64,000 bases of DNA from Micromonospora nigra (GTDB taxonomy: Bacteria > Actinomycetota > Actinomycetes > Mycobacteriales > Micromonosporaceae). Under the pieces are notes generated by a model, which was not told the DNA's origin, ran no database searches, and saw only the letters and a program-made list of their open reading frames with translations. The stretch's first letter is position 1. The number at the start of each line of letters is the position of its first letter. The DNA lies in NCBI RefSeq assembly GCF_900091585.1, contig NZ_FMHT01000003.1:1-64000 (forward strand), read 5' to 3'. Positions 32,886 through 42,518 of this stretch are shown piece after piece. The position numbers and the translations under genes were made by a program.

Positions 32886-34520
32886 ATGGCTGCGGATGTC
32901 ACCACCACCGCCGAGTGGCAGGCCCTGCGCACGCACGCGGACGAGATCCGCGAGACCCACCTGCGGGACCTGTTCGCCGCCGACCCGACGCGCGGCGAGC
33001 GGTTGACCGCGGAGGTGGCCGACCTCTACGTGGACTACAGCAAGAACCTGGTCACCGACGAGACGCTGCGCCTGCTGACCGCGTTGGCCGAGCGGGTCGG
33101 CCTGGCCGAGCGGGTCGCCGCGATGTTCTCCGGCGCGCACATCAACGCCACCGAGGACCGGGCGGTGCTGCACACCGCGCTGCGGCTGCCCCGGAGCGCC
33201 TCGCTGACCGTCGACGGGCAGGACGTCGTCGCCGACGTGCAGGCCGTGCTCGACCGGATGGCCGCGTTCGCCCGGCGGGTGCGCTCCGGGCAGTGGGTGG
33301 GGCACACCGGCGAGCGCATCCGCACCGTGGTCAACATCGGCATCGGCGGCTCCGACCTGGGGCCCGTGATGGCGTACGAGGCCCTGAAGGCGTTCGCCGA
33401 CGGCGGTGTGAGCTGCCGGTTCGTGTCGAACATCGACCCGACGGACATCCACGGCGCCGTCGCGGACCTGGACCCGGCCAGCACGCTGTTCGTCGTGGTG
33501 TCGAAGACCTTCTCCACTCAGGAGACCCTGGCCAACGCCCGGGAGGCCCGGCGGTGGCTGGTGGCGGGCCTGGGTGGCGACGAGGCCGCCGTGGCCCGGC
33601 ACTTCGTCGCCGTCAGCACCAGCGACCAGCGGGTACGCGACTTCGGCATCGACCCGGAGAACATGTTCGGCTTCTGGGACTGGGTGGGCGGCCGGTACTC
33701 GCTGCCGTCAGCCGTGGGCCTGTCGGTGATGCTGTCGGTCGGGCCGGAACGCTTCGCGGAGATGCTGGCCGGCTACCACGCCGTCGACGAGCACTTCCGC
33801 ACCGCGCCGCTGGAGCGCAACGTGCCGGTGCTGATGGGCCTGCTCAACGTCTGGTACACGAACTTCCTGGGCGCGCAGACCCACGCGGTGCTGCCGTACT
33901 CGCAGTACCTGCACCGGTTCCCGGCGTACCTGCAACAGCTGACCATGGAGAGCAACGGCAAGTCGGTGACGGTGGACGGCACCCCGGTGTCGTACGACAC
34001 CGGGGAGATCTTCTGGGGCGAGCCCGGCACCAACGGCCAGCACGCCTTCTACCAGCTGATCCACCAGGGCACCCGGCTGGTGCCGGCGGACTTCATCGCG
34101 TTCAGCGAGCCGAACCACGACATCGGCGACATGCACGACCTGTTCATGTCGAACTTCTTCGCCCAGACCGCCGCGCTGGCGTTCGGGCGCACCGCCGAAC
34201 AGGTGGCGGCCGAGGGCACCCCGGCGGAGCTGGTGCCGCACAAGGTCATGGCGGGCAACCATCCGACGACCTCGATCGTCGCCGACAGGCTCACCCCGGC
34301 CACGTTCGGGCAGCTCGTCGCCCTGTACGAGCACATCGTGCTCACCGAGGGCGTGATCTGGAACATCAACCCGTTCGACCAGTGGGGGGTGGAGCTGGGC
34401 AAGGTGATGGCCAACCAGCTCGCCCCGCTGCTCACCGGGCAGGACGCGGAGTTCGCCGACGTGGACTCGTCCACCGCGACCCTGATCCGCCGCTACCGCC
34501 GCCACCGCGGACGGCACTGA
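32886..34520 (+). CDS. pgi: Glucose-6-phosphate isomerase
   Basis: 544 residues, full length for the long bacterial form. The conserved [40 protein letters not shown] and the signature [18 protein letters not shown] are all present, with the active-site Glu in GEPGTNGQH, and the C-terminus ends [13 protein letters not shown] plus about 45 residues. It interconverts glucose 6-phosphate and fructose 6-phosphate in glycolysis and gluconeogenesis. ATG at 32886 begins [17 protein letters not shown] lies 11 nt upstream. It is divergent from zwf and convergent with copA, with a strong hairpin between. Confidence 0.97.
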   Translation: MAADVTTTAEWQALRTHADEIRETHLRDLFAADPTRGERLTAEVADLYVDYSKNLVTDETLRLLTALAERVGLAERVAAMFSGAHINATEDRAVLHTALRLPRSASLTVDGQDVVADVQAVLDRMAAFARRVRSGQWVGHTGERIRTVVNIGIGGSDLGPVMAYEALKAFADGGVSCRFVSNIDPTDIHGAVADLDPASTLFVVVSKTFSTQETLANAREARRWLVAGLGGDEAAVARHFVAVSTSDQRVRDFGIDPENMFGFWDWVGGRYSLPSAVGLSVMLSVGPERFAEMLAGYHAVDEHFRTAPLERNVPVLMGLLNVWYTNFLGAQTHAVLPYSQYLHRFPAYLQQLTMESNGKSVTVDGTPVSYDTGEIFWGEPGTNGQHAFYQLIHQGTRLVPADFIAFSEPNHDIGDMHDLFMSNFFAQTAALAFGRTAEQVAAEGTPAELVPHKVMAGNHPTTSIVADRLTPATFGQLVALYEHIVLTEGVIWNINPFDQWGVELGKVMANQLAPLLTGQDAEFADVDSSTATLIRRYRRHRGRH

Positions 34521-34532
34521 CGCCCACCCGCA

Positions 34533-34578
34533 CCGGTGGCGGTCCGGTGACCGAGTAGGGTCACCGGACCGCCACCGG
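34533..34578. terminator. Bidirectional terminator between pgi and copA
   Basis: A perfect 18-bp stem (34533-34550 with 34561-34578) around a 10-nt loop, between convergent genes. Confidence 0.88.
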
Positions 34579-34588
34579 CCGGCGCGGC

Positions 34589-36844
34589 TCAGGCCGCGGG
34601 GCGGAAGCCGCGCAGGCGCAGGCTGTTGGCCACCACGAAGACCGAGGAGAAGGCCATCGCCGCGCCCGCGATCATCGGGTTGAGCAGCCCGGCGGCGGCC
34701 AGCGGCAGGGCGGCCACGTTGTAGGCGAACGCCCAGAACAGGTTGCCCTTGATGATCCGCAGCGTGCGGCGGGACAGCCGGATGGCGTCCACGGCGGCGG
34801 TCAGGTCACCCCGGACCAGGGTCAGGTCCGAGGCCTCGATCGCCGCGTCCGTGCCGGTGCCCATCGCCAGGCCCAGGTCGGCCTGGGCGAGCGCGGCGGC
34901 GTCGTTGACGCCGTCGCCGACCATCGCGACGACCTTTCCCTCGCCCTGCAGTCGCGTGACGACGTCCACCTTGTCGGCGGGCAGCACCTCGGCGATCACC
35001 TCCTCGATGCCGACCTCGGCGGCGACCGCCCGCGCGACGGTGGTGTTGTCGCCGGTGAGCAGGACCGGGGTCAGACCCAGGCCACGCAGTCCGGCCACCG
35101 CGGCCCGGCTGGTCGGCTTCACCCGGTCGGCCACCGCGAACACCCCACGGGCCCGGCCGTCCCAGGCGGCCAGCACCGCCGTCCGCCCCGCGGCCTGCGC
35201 GTCGGCGGCGGCTCGGGCCACCTCGGCGGGCACCTCGACACCGCGCTCGGTGAGCAGGCGCGGCCGGCCCACGGTGACCTCACGGCCGGCCACGACGCCG
35301 GTGACGCCGAGGCCCTCGACGTTGGCGAACCCGGTCACCGACGGCAGCGGACCGGCCTCGGCGGCACCGGCGGCGACCGCCCGGGCGATGGGATGCTCGG
35401 AGGCGGCCTCCAGCGCCCCGGCCAGCCGCAGCAGCTCGGCGGCGTCCTCGCCGGCGGCGGGGACGACGTCGACCAGGGTCATGGTGCCGGTGGTGACCGT
35501 GCCGGTCTTGTCCAGCACGACGGTGTCGACGGTGCGGGTGCTCTCCAGCATCTCGGGGCCCTTGATGAGGATGCCGAGCTGGGCGCCCCGGCCGGTGCCG
35601 ACGAGCAGGGCGGTCGGGGTGGCCAGCCCGAGGGCGCAGGGGCAGGCGATGATCAGCACCGCCACGGCGGCGGTGAACGCGGCGGTCGGCCCGCCGCCGT
35701 TGCCGAGCCAGAAGCCGAGGGTGGCGACGGCGAGGGCGATCACGACGGGCACGAAGACCCCGGAGATCCGGTCGGCGAGGCGCTGGACGGCGGCCTTGCC
35801 GGTCTGGGCCTGCTCGACCAGCCTCGCCATCTGGGCGAGCTGGGTGTCCGCACCGACCCGGGTGGCGGTGACCACCAGCCGGCCGCCGGCGTTGACGGTC
35901 GCGCCGACGACCGGGTCACCGGGACCGACCTCGACCGGCACGGACTCGCCGGTGAGCATGCTGGCGTCGACCGCCGAGGTGCCCTCGTCGACCGTACCGT
36001 CGGTGGCGATCTTCTCGCCCGGTCGCACGACGAACCGGTCGCCGACGGTGAGCCGGTCGACGGGGATGCGCGTCTCGACGCCGTCGCGGAGCACCGCGAC
36101 CTCCTTCGCGCCGAGTTCCAGCAGGGCCCGCAGGGCCGACCCGGCGGTGCGTTTCGCCCGGGCCTCGAAGTAACGGCCGGCGAGGATGAACGTGGTCACC
36201 CCGGCGGCGGCCTCCAGGTAGATGTTGCCCGCGCCGCCGCCGCGGGTGATGTCGAAGCTGAACGGGTGGGTCATCCCCGGCGTGCCGGCCGTGCCGAGGA
36301 ACAGCGCCCACAGCGACCAACCGAACGCGGCGAGGGTGCCCAGCGAGACCAGGGTGTCCATGGTCGCCGCGCCGTGACGCAGGTTGACCAGGGCGGCGCG
36401 GTGGAACGGCAGGCCGCCGTAGACGACGACGGGGGCGGCCAGGGTCAGCGACAGCCACTGCCAGTAGGTGAACTGCCAGGCCGGCACCATCGCCAGCAGG
36501 ACCACCGGCACGCTCAGCGCCACCGACACCCACAACCGGGTACGCAGGCCCCGCAGCTCGTCCACCGGTTCGGCGACGGCGTCGGTCGCGTCGGGGGTGG
36601 GCGGGGGTGGCAGGGCGGCGGTGTAGCCGGTCTTCTCGACGGTGGCGATCAGGTCGTCGGGGGTGACGTCGTCGGCGTACCGGACGGTGGCCTTCTCGGT
36701 GGCGTAGTTGACGGTGGCGCTCACCCCGTCGAGGCGGTTGAGTTTCTTCTCGATCCGGGCCGCGCAGGAGGCACAGGTCATCCCGCCGATCGCCAGTTCG
36801 ATCTGGTTCGGTGCGACGCGCAGCGGCTTGGCGGGTGTGGTCAT
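34589..36844 (-). CDS. copA: Copper-exporting P1B-type ATPase (CopA)
   Basis: 751 residues. An N-terminal heavy-metal domain has GMTCASC (Cys24, Cys27). Eight membrane segments follow, with the ion motif CPC in [16 protein letters not shown], the phosphorylation site DKTGT, the TGES actuator loop ([10 protein letters not shown]), the HP motif in SEHPIA and the hinge GDGVND. It uses ATP to pump Cu(I) out of the cytosol. ATG at 36844 has GGAGCCCC upstream and begins right before the metal domain. It is the last gene of the copZ/His-rich-protein/copA operon, 16 bp after the preceding gene. Control by CsoR is likely through the sites at 38103-38204. Confidence 0.97.
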   Translation of the reverse strand: MTTPAKPLRVAPNQIELAIGGMTCASCAARIEKKLNRLDGVSATVNYATEKATVRYADDVTPDDLIATVEKTGYTAALPPPPTPDATDAVAEPVDELRGLRTRLWVSVALSVPVVLLAMVPAWQFTYWQWLSLTLAAPVVVYGGLPFHRAALVNLRHGAATMDTLVSLGTLAAFGWSLWALFLGTAGTPGMTHPFSFDITRGGGAGNIYLEAAAGVTTFILAGRYFEARAKRTAGSALRALLELGAKEVAVLRDGVETRIPVDRLTVGDRFVVRPGEKIATDGTVDEGTSAVDASMLTGESVPVEVGPGDPVVGATVNAGGRLVVTATRVGADTQLAQMARLVEQAQTGKAAVQRLADRISGVFVPVVIALAVATLGFWLGNGGGPTAAFTAAVAVLIIACPCALGLATPTALLVGTGRGAQLGILIKGPEMLESTRTVDTVVLDKTGTVTTGTMTLVDVVPAAGEDAAELLRLAGALEAASEHPIARAVAAGAAEAGPLPSVTGFANVEGLGVTGVVAGREVTVGRPRLLTERGVEVPAEVARAAADAQAAGRTAVLAAWDGRARGVFAVADRVKPTSRAAVAGLRGLGLTPVLLTGDNTTVARAVAAEVGIEEVIAEVLPADKVDVVTRLQGEGKVVAMVGDGVNDAAALAQADLGLAMGTGTDAAIEASDLTLVRGDLTAAVDAIRLSRRTLRIIKGNLFWAFAYNVAALPLAAAGLLNPMIAGAAMAFSSVFVVANSLRLRGFRPAA

Positions 36845-36860
36845 CTCAGGGGCTCCGGGT

Positions 36861-37826
36861 TCAGTCGTGGCCGTGGCCGGGCTCGCCGTGCCCGGCGGTG
36901 ACCGTCGGGGCGGGCACGGCGGCGGGACCAGCCGGCGCGGCGGCCGGGGCGTCACCGACGGTCAGGGTGAACTCCGCGGTGCGGACCGTCCCGCCGTGCT
37001 GGAAGTCGAGGAACAGGCGGTACGTGCCGGAGGACGGCACCTCGGCGTGGAAGGTGACCTGCGGGCCGGGCCGGGTGCGCCCGTCGCCGGGCTCACCGTC
37101 CGGGTGCACGTGCAGGTAGGCCAGGTCGCCCTGACGCAGCGCGACGAGGTGCCCGTACGCGCCGAGGTAGGGCTCCAGGTCGGTGACCGGGACGCCGTCG
37201 CGGCTGACGGTGAGGGTGAGTCGGGAGCTGCGGCCCGGTTCGGGGGCGGCGTCGACGGTCACGGTGTACCCGTCGACGGTGGTGGTGGCCGCCGGGGCGG
37301 GCAGGGTGCGCGGGGTGAACGGGCCGGGCACCGCCACGTCCGTGCCGAGGGTCAGTGGTTCGCCACCGGTCGGGGTGAAGTCGGCGAAGGCACGCCAGCT
37401 GCCGGGCTCGCCGAGCGGCGAGGTGACGCGCCAGGTGCCGTCGGGGTCCATCTCGGGGTGTACGTGCCGGAAGCCCGACAGGTCCCGCCGGACGACGATG
37501 AGGTGCATGCGCTTGTCGTGGGCCTCGTCGAAGTCGGTGACGGGACGACCGGCTGGCCCGATGATCCGGAAGGCGAACTCACCGGCCGGCGCGGCGACGG
37601 GGGTGAGGGTGTGGCCGCGGTCGGAGACGAGCAGCCCGCCGGGAAGGTGGGCGTCCGTGTCCGTCGCGCTGGCGTCGTGGTCGGTGCCGCCGTGGCCGGC
37701 GGCCTCCTCGTGACGGGTCTCGGCGGCCGGGGCGACGGGGTCGGCGGCCTGGCCGACCCCGTACGCCGCGCCGAACACCGCCGCGAGGCCGAGCGCGAAA
37801 CCGCTCAGCTTCGTCGCCGTGTTCAT
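36861..37826 (-). CDS. Exported His-rich protein of the copper operon
   Basis: 321 residues; no named family recognised. Residues 1-28 form an N-terminal hydrophobic signal or anchor. A His/Asp-rich segment ([22 protein letters not shown], about 39-60) could bind metal. Two beta-rich repeats follow: each has an HL/V-RR or LR core and an HVHP motif ([14 protein letters not shown] at about 117, [14 protein letters not shown] at about 235), and the C-terminus again ends HGEPGHGHD. It would sit outside the membrane and may buffer or hand over copper. The ATG at 37826 has GAGGTAGC upstream. It lies between copZ and copA, and co-regulation is implied. Confidence 0.82.
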   Translation of the reverse strand: MNTATKLSGFALGLAAVFGAAYGVGQAADPVAPAAETRHEEAAGHGGTDHDASATDTDAHLPGGLLVSDRGHTLTPVAAPAGEFAFRIIGPAGRPVTDFDEAHDKRMHLIVVRRDLSGFRHVHPEMDPDGTWRVTSPLGEPGSWRAFADFTPTGGEPLTLGTDVAVPGPFTPRTLPAPAATTTVDGYTVTVDAAPEPGRSSRLTLTVSRDGVPVTDLEPYLGAYGHLVALRQGDLAYLHVHPDGEPGDGRTRPGPQVTFHAEVPSSGTYRLFLDFQHGGTVRTAEFTLTVGDAPAAAPAGPAAVPAPTVTAGHGEPGHGHD

Positions 37827-37863
37827 AGCTGCTACCTCGGTTTCTGCGGGTGGGGTGGGTCGG

Positions 37864-38073
37864 TCAGGCGTCGACGAGTTCGTAGCCGGCCTCGTCGACG
37901 GCGGCCCGGACGGCCGCCGGGTCCAGGGGCGCCTCGCTGGTCACGGTGACCTGTCCGCTGCCGAGGTCGACGGTGACGTCGCGCACGCCGTCGATGCCGC
38001 TAATCTCGCTGCTGACCGAGTTGACGCAGTGCCCGCAGGTCATGCCCGTCACCCGGTAGGTCGTGGTGGTCAT
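37864..38073 (-). CDS. copZ: Copper chaperone CopZ (heavy-metal-associated domain)
   Basis: 69 residues, a single ferredoxin-like HMA domain. The metal motif MTCGHC places Cys13 and Cys16 on the first loop, and TVDLGSGQVTVTSEAPLD and VDEAGYELV complete the beta-alpha-beta-beta-alpha-beta fold. It carries Cu(I) in the cytosol to the CopA ATPase. ATG at 38073 has AGAGGAG upstream. It is the first gene of the three-gene copper operon. Its promoter, with a TATAT-containing -10 region, directly abuts a perfect CsoR-type palindrome at 38103-38116. Confidence 0.95.
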   Translation of the reverse strand: MTTTTYRVTGMTCGHCVNSVSSEISGIDGVRDVTVDLGSGQVTVTSEAPLDPAAVRAAVDEAGYELVDA

Positions 38074-38102
38074 CGCTCGCTCCTCTCGCCGTCCCGACCA
38101 TA

Positions 38103-38204
38103 TACCCCTAGGGGTAATGACGGGACGCAGGTGTCCGATTCCTCACGGCAACCATACCCGCCAGGGGTATCGCCGCGTCGACCGTACCATACCCCCGAGG
38201 GGTA
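38103..38204. promoter_or_regulatory. Three CsoR-type operators in the copZ/csoR intergenic region
   Basis: Sites: TACCCCTAGGGGTA at 38103-38116 (perfect), ATACCCGCCAGGGGTAT at 38154-38170, and TACCCCCGAGGGGTA at 38190-38204. All fit the G-tract palindrome bound by CsoR (TACCCnnnnGGGTA type). The first serves copZ; the third serves csoR, whose TATCCT (38208-38213) fits a -10 six bases before the ATG, suggesting a leaderless csoR mRNA. Confidence 0.88.
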
Positions 38205-38219
38205 CGTTATCCTCGTTCC

Positions 38220-38522
38220 ATGACCGCACCCACGCCGCCTCCGACCCGGGGTTACACCGCCACGAAGGACCAGCTGCTCGGCCGGCTGCGCCGCATCGAG
38301 GGGCAGGTCCGGGGCATCGAGAAGATGGTCGACGAGGACCGCTACTGCATCGACGTGCTCACCCAGATCTCGGCCATCCAGGCCGCCCTCGACAAGGTCG
38401 CCCTCGGCCTGCTCGACGGGCACGCCCGGCACTGCATGCACGAGGGCGCCGTCGAGGGCCGCGCCGACGAGATGGCCACCGAGATGATGGCCGCCGTCGG
38501 CCGTCTGATGAAGCGCGGCTGA
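38220..38522 (+). CDS. csoR: Copper-sensing repressor CsoR
   Basis: 100 residues, an all-helical DUF156-type regulator. The Cu(I) ligands are Cys43, His68 and Cys72. The 25- and 4-residue spacings equal those of the Mycobacterium tuberculosis protein (Cys36, His61, Cys65), so copper rather than nickel or sulfide sensing is expected. LGRLRRIEGQVRGIEKM is the conserved first helix with DNA-contacting arginines. Apo-CsoR binds G-tract palindromes, and copper releases it. ATG at 38220 has no ribosome site; a leaderless transcript from TATCCT is likely. It lies between the two copper operons, with CsoR-type sites before copZ, before csoR itself and before copB. Confidence 0.96.
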   Translation: MTAPTPPPTRGYTATKDQLLGRLRRIEGQVRGIEKMVDEDRYCIDVLTQISAIQAALDKVALGLLDGHARHCMHEGAVEGRADEMATEMMAAVGRLMKRG

Positions 38523-38649
38523 GCGCGCCGCCGCCGGGGCCGACCGTCGCGCTGCGAGGCAGTCCCGGGCCCTCGACATCGTGACGGGCCGACCCGAAGC
38601 TCGCGTGGCGCCGCCGTCAGGCTGCCGGGGGTCGCGCCCCGGCACGGCG

Positions 38650-40722
38650 TCAGGCAGCCGGCGTGAGCCGCACCCGCCGCAGCAGTTGGGCGTTGAGCGC
38701 CACCACGATGGTGGACGCGGACATCAGCACCGCGCCCACCGCCGGGCTGAGCGTCAACCCGGCCCAGGCCAACACCCCGGCGGCGAGCGGGATCGCCACC
38801 ACGTTGTAGCCGGCCGCCCAGGCCAGGTTCTGGACCATCTTGCGGTACGAGGCCTGCGACAGTCGGATCACCGCGAGGACCCCGCGCGGGTCCGAGGAGG
38901 CCAGGATCACCCCAGCGGACTCGATCGCCACGTCGGTGCCGGCACCGATGGCGAGTCCCACGTCGGCGCGGGCCAGGGCCGGGGCGTCGTTGACGCCGTC
39001 ACCGACCATCGCCACGGTCAACCCCTGCGCCTGCAGGTCGGCCACCGCCCGGTCCTTGTCGGCGGGCAGCACCTCGGCGAACACCTCGTCCACCCCCGCC
39101 CGGAAGCCCAGGTCGGCGGCGACGGCCTCGGCGACCGGCCGGGCGTCCCCGGTGATCATCGCGATCTTGCGCACGCCGTGGCGACGCAGCTCGGCGACGG
39201 CCTCCCGAGCCTCGGGTCGGACCTCGTCCTCGAGAGCGAACGCCCCGATCACCGCCGGCGGCGCACCCTCGGACAGCCGGAGCAGGTGCAGCACCGCCGC
39301 ACCCCGCGCCGACCAGTTCCGCTCGGCTCCCGCCAGTTCCTGCGGCACCGTGACGTCGAGGTCGCGCAGCAGGGCCGGCCCGCCGACGGCGTACGCGGTG
39401 CCGTCGACCGTCGCCTGCACCCCACGGCCGGTCAGCGAGCGGAAGTCGGTGGCCCGCGCGGGCAGTCCCCGGTCCCGGGCCACCGTCACCAGTGCCCTGG
39501 CCAGCGGGTGTTCACTGTCGGACTCGACGGCCCCGGCGACCCGCAGCACATCGTCCTCGCTCATGCCGGTCACGGCGGCGACTCCCTTGACCGTGTGCGC
39601 CCCCTTGGTCAGGGTGCCGGTCTTGTCGAACAGCACGGCGTCGACGGTACGCATCCGTTCCAGGGCGATACGGTCCTTGACCAGGATGCCGGCCCGCGCC
39701 GACAGCGCCGTGGACAACGCGATCACCAGTGGGATGGCCAGCCCCAGCGCGTGGGGGCAGGCGATCACCAGGACCGTCACGGTCCGCACCACGGACTGGT
39801 CGACGTCGCCGAGGAACCCCCAGACCACGAAGGTGAGCACGGCGGCGGCGCTGGCGACGTAGAACAGCGTCGCCGCGAACCGGTCGGCGAGCACCTGGGC
39901 CCGCCCGCTGGAGGCCTGCGCCTGCTCGACGAGCCGACCGATGCCGGCCAGCGTGGTGTCCTCGCCGACCGCGTCGACCCGGACCCGCAGGGCCGAGTCG
40001 GTGGCCACGGTGCCGGCCACCACCCTGTCCCCCACCCCCCGCGAGACCGGCCGGGACTCCCCCGTGACCATGGACTCGTCCAGTTCGGCGACGCCGTCCA
40101 CCACGACCCCGTCGGCCGGTACGCGGGCGCCCGAGCGGACCAGCACCACGTCGTCGACGCGCAGCTCGGCGACCGGCACCCGCTGCACCTCACCGTCGGT
40201 GGTGACGCGCTCGGCGTCGTCGGGCAGCAGCGCGGCGAGGGCACTGAGCGCCCCCCTCGCCTGGCCGATCGCCTTCATCTCCTGCCAGTGCCCGAGGAGC
40301 ATGATGGTCACCAGCGCGGCCAGCTCCCACCAGAAGTCCAGGTCGAACGCGCCGAGGCTGGTGGCCATGGAGGCGACGTACGCGACCGTGATGGCCATCG
40401 AGATCAGCAGCATCATGCCGGGGGCCCGGTCCCGGACCTCGCGGATGGCGCCCTCCAGGAACGGCCAGCCACCGTAGAGGTAGACGACCGAACCGAGGAC
40501 GGGCCCGACCGCCTCGATGCCGGGGAAGTCCAGCTCGTAGCCGAACCAGTCCATCACCATGTGGCTGGTGACCACGATGGGCACGGTGAGCGCCAGGCTC
40601 AGCCAGAACTTGCGGCGGAACTGCTCGGGGTCGTGTCCGGCGTGCTTGTCGTGCCCGCCACCGTGGGGGCCGCCGCCGGGAGACTGGTGATGTGCCCCCG
40701 CGGGCGCGTGTTCGTGGGTCAT
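38650..40722 (-). CDS. copB: P1B-type ATPase with CPH motif (CopB type)
   Basis: 690 residues. In place of an HMA domain the N-terminus is His-rich (HEHAPAGAHHQSPGGGPHGGGHDKHAGHDP, about 3-32). The ion motif in the sixth membrane helix is CPH (VIACPHALGLAIPLV), the mark of the CopB subgroup, which exports Cu(II)/Cu(I) or Ag. The phosphorylation site DKTGT, the actuator MVTGESRPVS, SEHPLA and GDGVND are intact. ATG at 40722 has GGAGGTGACG upstream. It is a single-gene transcript facing csoR, with two CsoR-type palindromes upstream. It complements the CopA pump. Confidence 0.95.
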   Translation of the reverse strand: MTHEHAPAGAHHQSPGGGPHGGGHDKHAGHDPEQFRRKFWLSLALTVPIVVTSHMVMDWFGYELDFPGIEAVGPVLGSVVYLYGGWPFLEGAIREVRDRAPGMMLLISMAITVAYVASMATSLGAFDLDFWWELAALVTIMLLGHWQEMKAIGQARGALSALAALLPDDAERVTTDGEVQRVPVAELRVDDVVLVRSGARVPADGVVVDGVAELDESMVTGESRPVSRGVGDRVVAGTVATDSALRVRVDAVGEDTTLAGIGRLVEQAQASSGRAQVLADRFAATLFYVASAAAVLTFVVWGFLGDVDQSVVRTVTVLVIACPHALGLAIPLVIALSTALSARAGILVKDRIALERMRTVDAVLFDKTGTLTKGAHTVKGVAAVTGMSEDDVLRVAGAVESDSEHPLARALVTVARDRGLPARATDFRSLTGRGVQATVDGTAYAVGGPALLRDLDVTVPQELAGAERNWSARGAAVLHLLRLSEGAPPAVIGAFALEDEVRPEAREAVAELRRHGVRKIAMITGDARPVAEAVAADLGFRAGVDEVFAEVLPADKDRAVADLQAQGLTVAMVGDGVNDAPALARADVGLAIGAGTDVAIESAGVILASSDPRGVLAVIRLSQASYRKMVQNLAWAAGYNVVAIPLAAGVLAWAGLTLSPAVGAVLMSASTIVVALNAQLLRRVRLTPAA

Positions 40723-41023
40723 GACGTCACCTCCACCCCGACCGTATACCCCCCAGGGGTATCAGATCAAGTACCCCCAGGGGGTACTTGCGTCCCACCT
40801 CTCCGACCATCATCAGCCCGCGCGGCACCCGCCGGCCGGACAACCGGCCCCGACAACCCGGTCGACGCGGCCGACACCCGGCCGGAACGACGACCGTCGG
40901 CCCTTGCCGCCGGGACGGGCGTGATAGATAATCGTCGATGTTCCTGAGCCGGAATCGGTCGGGTGCCGGGCAGCCCCGACCGGAACGACGCACCCGTCCG
41001 CGATCCTTCCGGAGGAACAGTCC
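40723..41023. other. 301-bp divergent promoter region between copB and the CE1 esterase gene
   Basis: The copB side holds two CsoR-type palindromes (40746-40787). The esterase side holds an A+T-rich TGATAGATAATCGTCGATG stretch (about 40922-40940), resembling a motif before the GH10 xylanase gene. No gene is seen. Confidence 0.65.
40746..40787. promoter_or_regulatory. Two CsoR-type operators upstream of copB
   Basis: ATACCCCCCAGGGGTAT at 40746-40762 and the perfect palindrome GTACCCCCAGGGGGTAC at 40771-40787, spaced 25 bp centre to centre. TATAC within the first lies where a -10 for the minus-strand gene would be. Confidence 0.88.
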
Positions 41024-42427
41024 ATGAGACGACAGTTGAGGCTGCTGTGCGCCGCCCTGGCCACGGCGGCCCTGGCCGCGCTCGCCGCCGTGTCGGTGCC
41101 CGCCCCCGCGACGGCCGCCACGCTGACCGAGGTCACCAACTTCGGTGCCAACCCCAGCAACCTGCGCATGTACCTGTACGTGCCGGACGCCGTGGCGCCC
41201 CGACCGGGGCTGGTGGTCGCGGTGCACTACTGCACCGGAACCGGCCCGGCCATGTACTCCGGCACCCAGTTCGCCGCCCTGGCCGACCGGTACGGCTTCA
41301 TCGTCGTCTACCCCTCGGTCACCCGCAGCAGCCAGTGCTTCGACGTCTCCTCCCCGCAGGCGCTGCGCCGCGGCGGCGGCAGCGACCCGGTCGGCATCAC
41401 ATCCATGATCGACCACGTCCGGCAGCGCTACCCGGTGGACCCGGACCGGATCTTCGCCACCGGCATCTCCTCCGGGGCGATGATGACCAACGTCCTGCTC
41501 GGTCTCTACCCCGACGTGTTCAGCGCCGGGGCCGCCTTCTCCGGCGTCCCCTTCGGGTGCTTCGCCACCACCAACGGTTCCGAGTGGAACAGCGACTGCG
41601 CCAACGGCCAACTCGTCCGCACCCCGCAGCAGTGGGGCGACCTGGTACGCAACGCCTACCCGGGCTACACCGGACCGCGCCCGCGCATGCAGACCTGGCA
41701 CGGCACCGACGACGAGGTGCTGCGCTACCCGAACTTCGGCGAGCAGATCAAGCAGTGGACCAACGTGCACGGGCTGAGCCAGACGCCGACGTACACGGAC
41801 ACGCCGCAGGCCGGCTACACCCGCACCCGCTACGGCGGTAGCGGCGGCACCGCGCCGGTCGAGGCGATCAGCATGCAGGGGGTGCCGCACAACCTGCCGG
41901 TCGACGCCGCCCAGGCGATCCGCTTCTTCGGCCTCGACGGCACCCCGCCGCCGACCAGCCCGCCGCCCACGACACCCCCGCCGAGCACGCCCCCGCCGAG
42001 CACGCCCCCGCCCAGCACGCCGCCGCCCAGCACTCCCCCGCCAACCACGCCGCCGCCAACCACGCCGCCGCCCAGCACGCCGCCGCCCAGCACGCCGCCG
42101 CCGTCGACGGGCCAGTGCCGCGTCTCCTACACGGTCAACGCCTGGAACACCGGGCTCACCACGGCGATCACCGTCACCAACACCTCCACCAGGGCGGTCG
42201 ACGGTTGGTCCCTGGCGTTCCCGCTGCCCGCCGGTCAGACCATCACCAACGGCTGGAACGCGACGTACGCACCGTCCAGCGGCGCGGTGACCGCCCGCAA
42301 CCTCTCGTACAACGGCGTCATCGCACCGGGGGGCTCGGTCGGGTTCGGCTTCCAGGCCACCCACACCGGCACCACCGGCCGTCCGTCCTCGTTCACGCTC
42401 AACGGCACCGCCTGCACGATCGCCTGA
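41024..42427 (+). CDS. Secreted CE1-type esterase (acetyl xylan/feruloyl or PHB depolymerase-like) with CBM2
   Basis: 467 residues. Signal peptide 1-32 (ATAATL). The alpha/beta-hydrolase domain (about 33-300) has the nucleophile Ser in TGISSGAMM, an early HYCTGTGPAMY loop near the oxyanion hole, and the C-terminal HGTDDEVLRYP (Asp) and GVPHNLPV (His) members of the triad. This LpqC/PHB-depolymerase-like group includes acetyl xylan and feruloyl esterases. A linker of PPPST/PPPTT units (about 307-365) connects to CBM2 (about 366-467; CRVSYTVNAWNTGLTTAITVTN). ATG at 41024 has GGAGGAAC upstream. It would remove ester groups from plant polysaccharide. Confidence 0.9.
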   Translation: MRRQLRLLCAALATAALAALAAVSVPAPATAATLTEVTNFGANPSNLRMYLYVPDAVAPRPGLVVAVHYCTGTGPAMYSGTQFAALADRYGFIVVYPSVTRSSQCFDVSSPQALRRGGGSDPVGITSMIDHVRQRYPVDPDRIFATGISSGAMMTNVLLGLYPDVFSAGAAFSGVPFGCFATTNGSEWNSDCANGQLVRTPQQWGDLVRNAYPGYTGPRPRMQTWHGTDDEVLRYPNFGEQIKQWTNVHGLSQTPTYTDTPQAGYTRTRYGGSGGTAPVEAISMQGVPHNLPVDAAQAIRFFGLDGTPPPTSPPPTTPPPSTPPPSTPPPSTPPPSTPPPTTPPPTTPPPSTPPPSTPPPSTGQCRVSYTVNAWNTGLTTAITVTNTSTRAVDGWSLAFPLPAGQTITNGWNATYAPSSGAVTARNLSYNGVIAPGGSVGFGFQATHTGTTGRPSSFTLNGTACTIA

Positions 42428-42449
42428 CCGCGCCACCCAACGCCCGCGC

Positions 42450-42480
42450 GGCGCCCGGCCACGATCCCCGGCCGGGCGCC
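42450..42480. terminator. Bidirectional terminator between the CE1 esterase and the lacI-type gene
   Basis: A perfect 11-bp G+C stem (42450-42460 with 42470-42480) around a 9-nt loop, between convergent genes. Confidence 0.8.
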
Positions 42481-42518
42481 TGCCCGGCGTCCACCCGAAA
42501 GACCCGGGGGCGGCGCCG

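Noticed and set aside
41940..42115. Glycine-rich antisense protein (GGGVVGG-type repeats)
   Set aside because: It is the antisense of the PPPST linker of the CE1 esterase; no start signal or domain.
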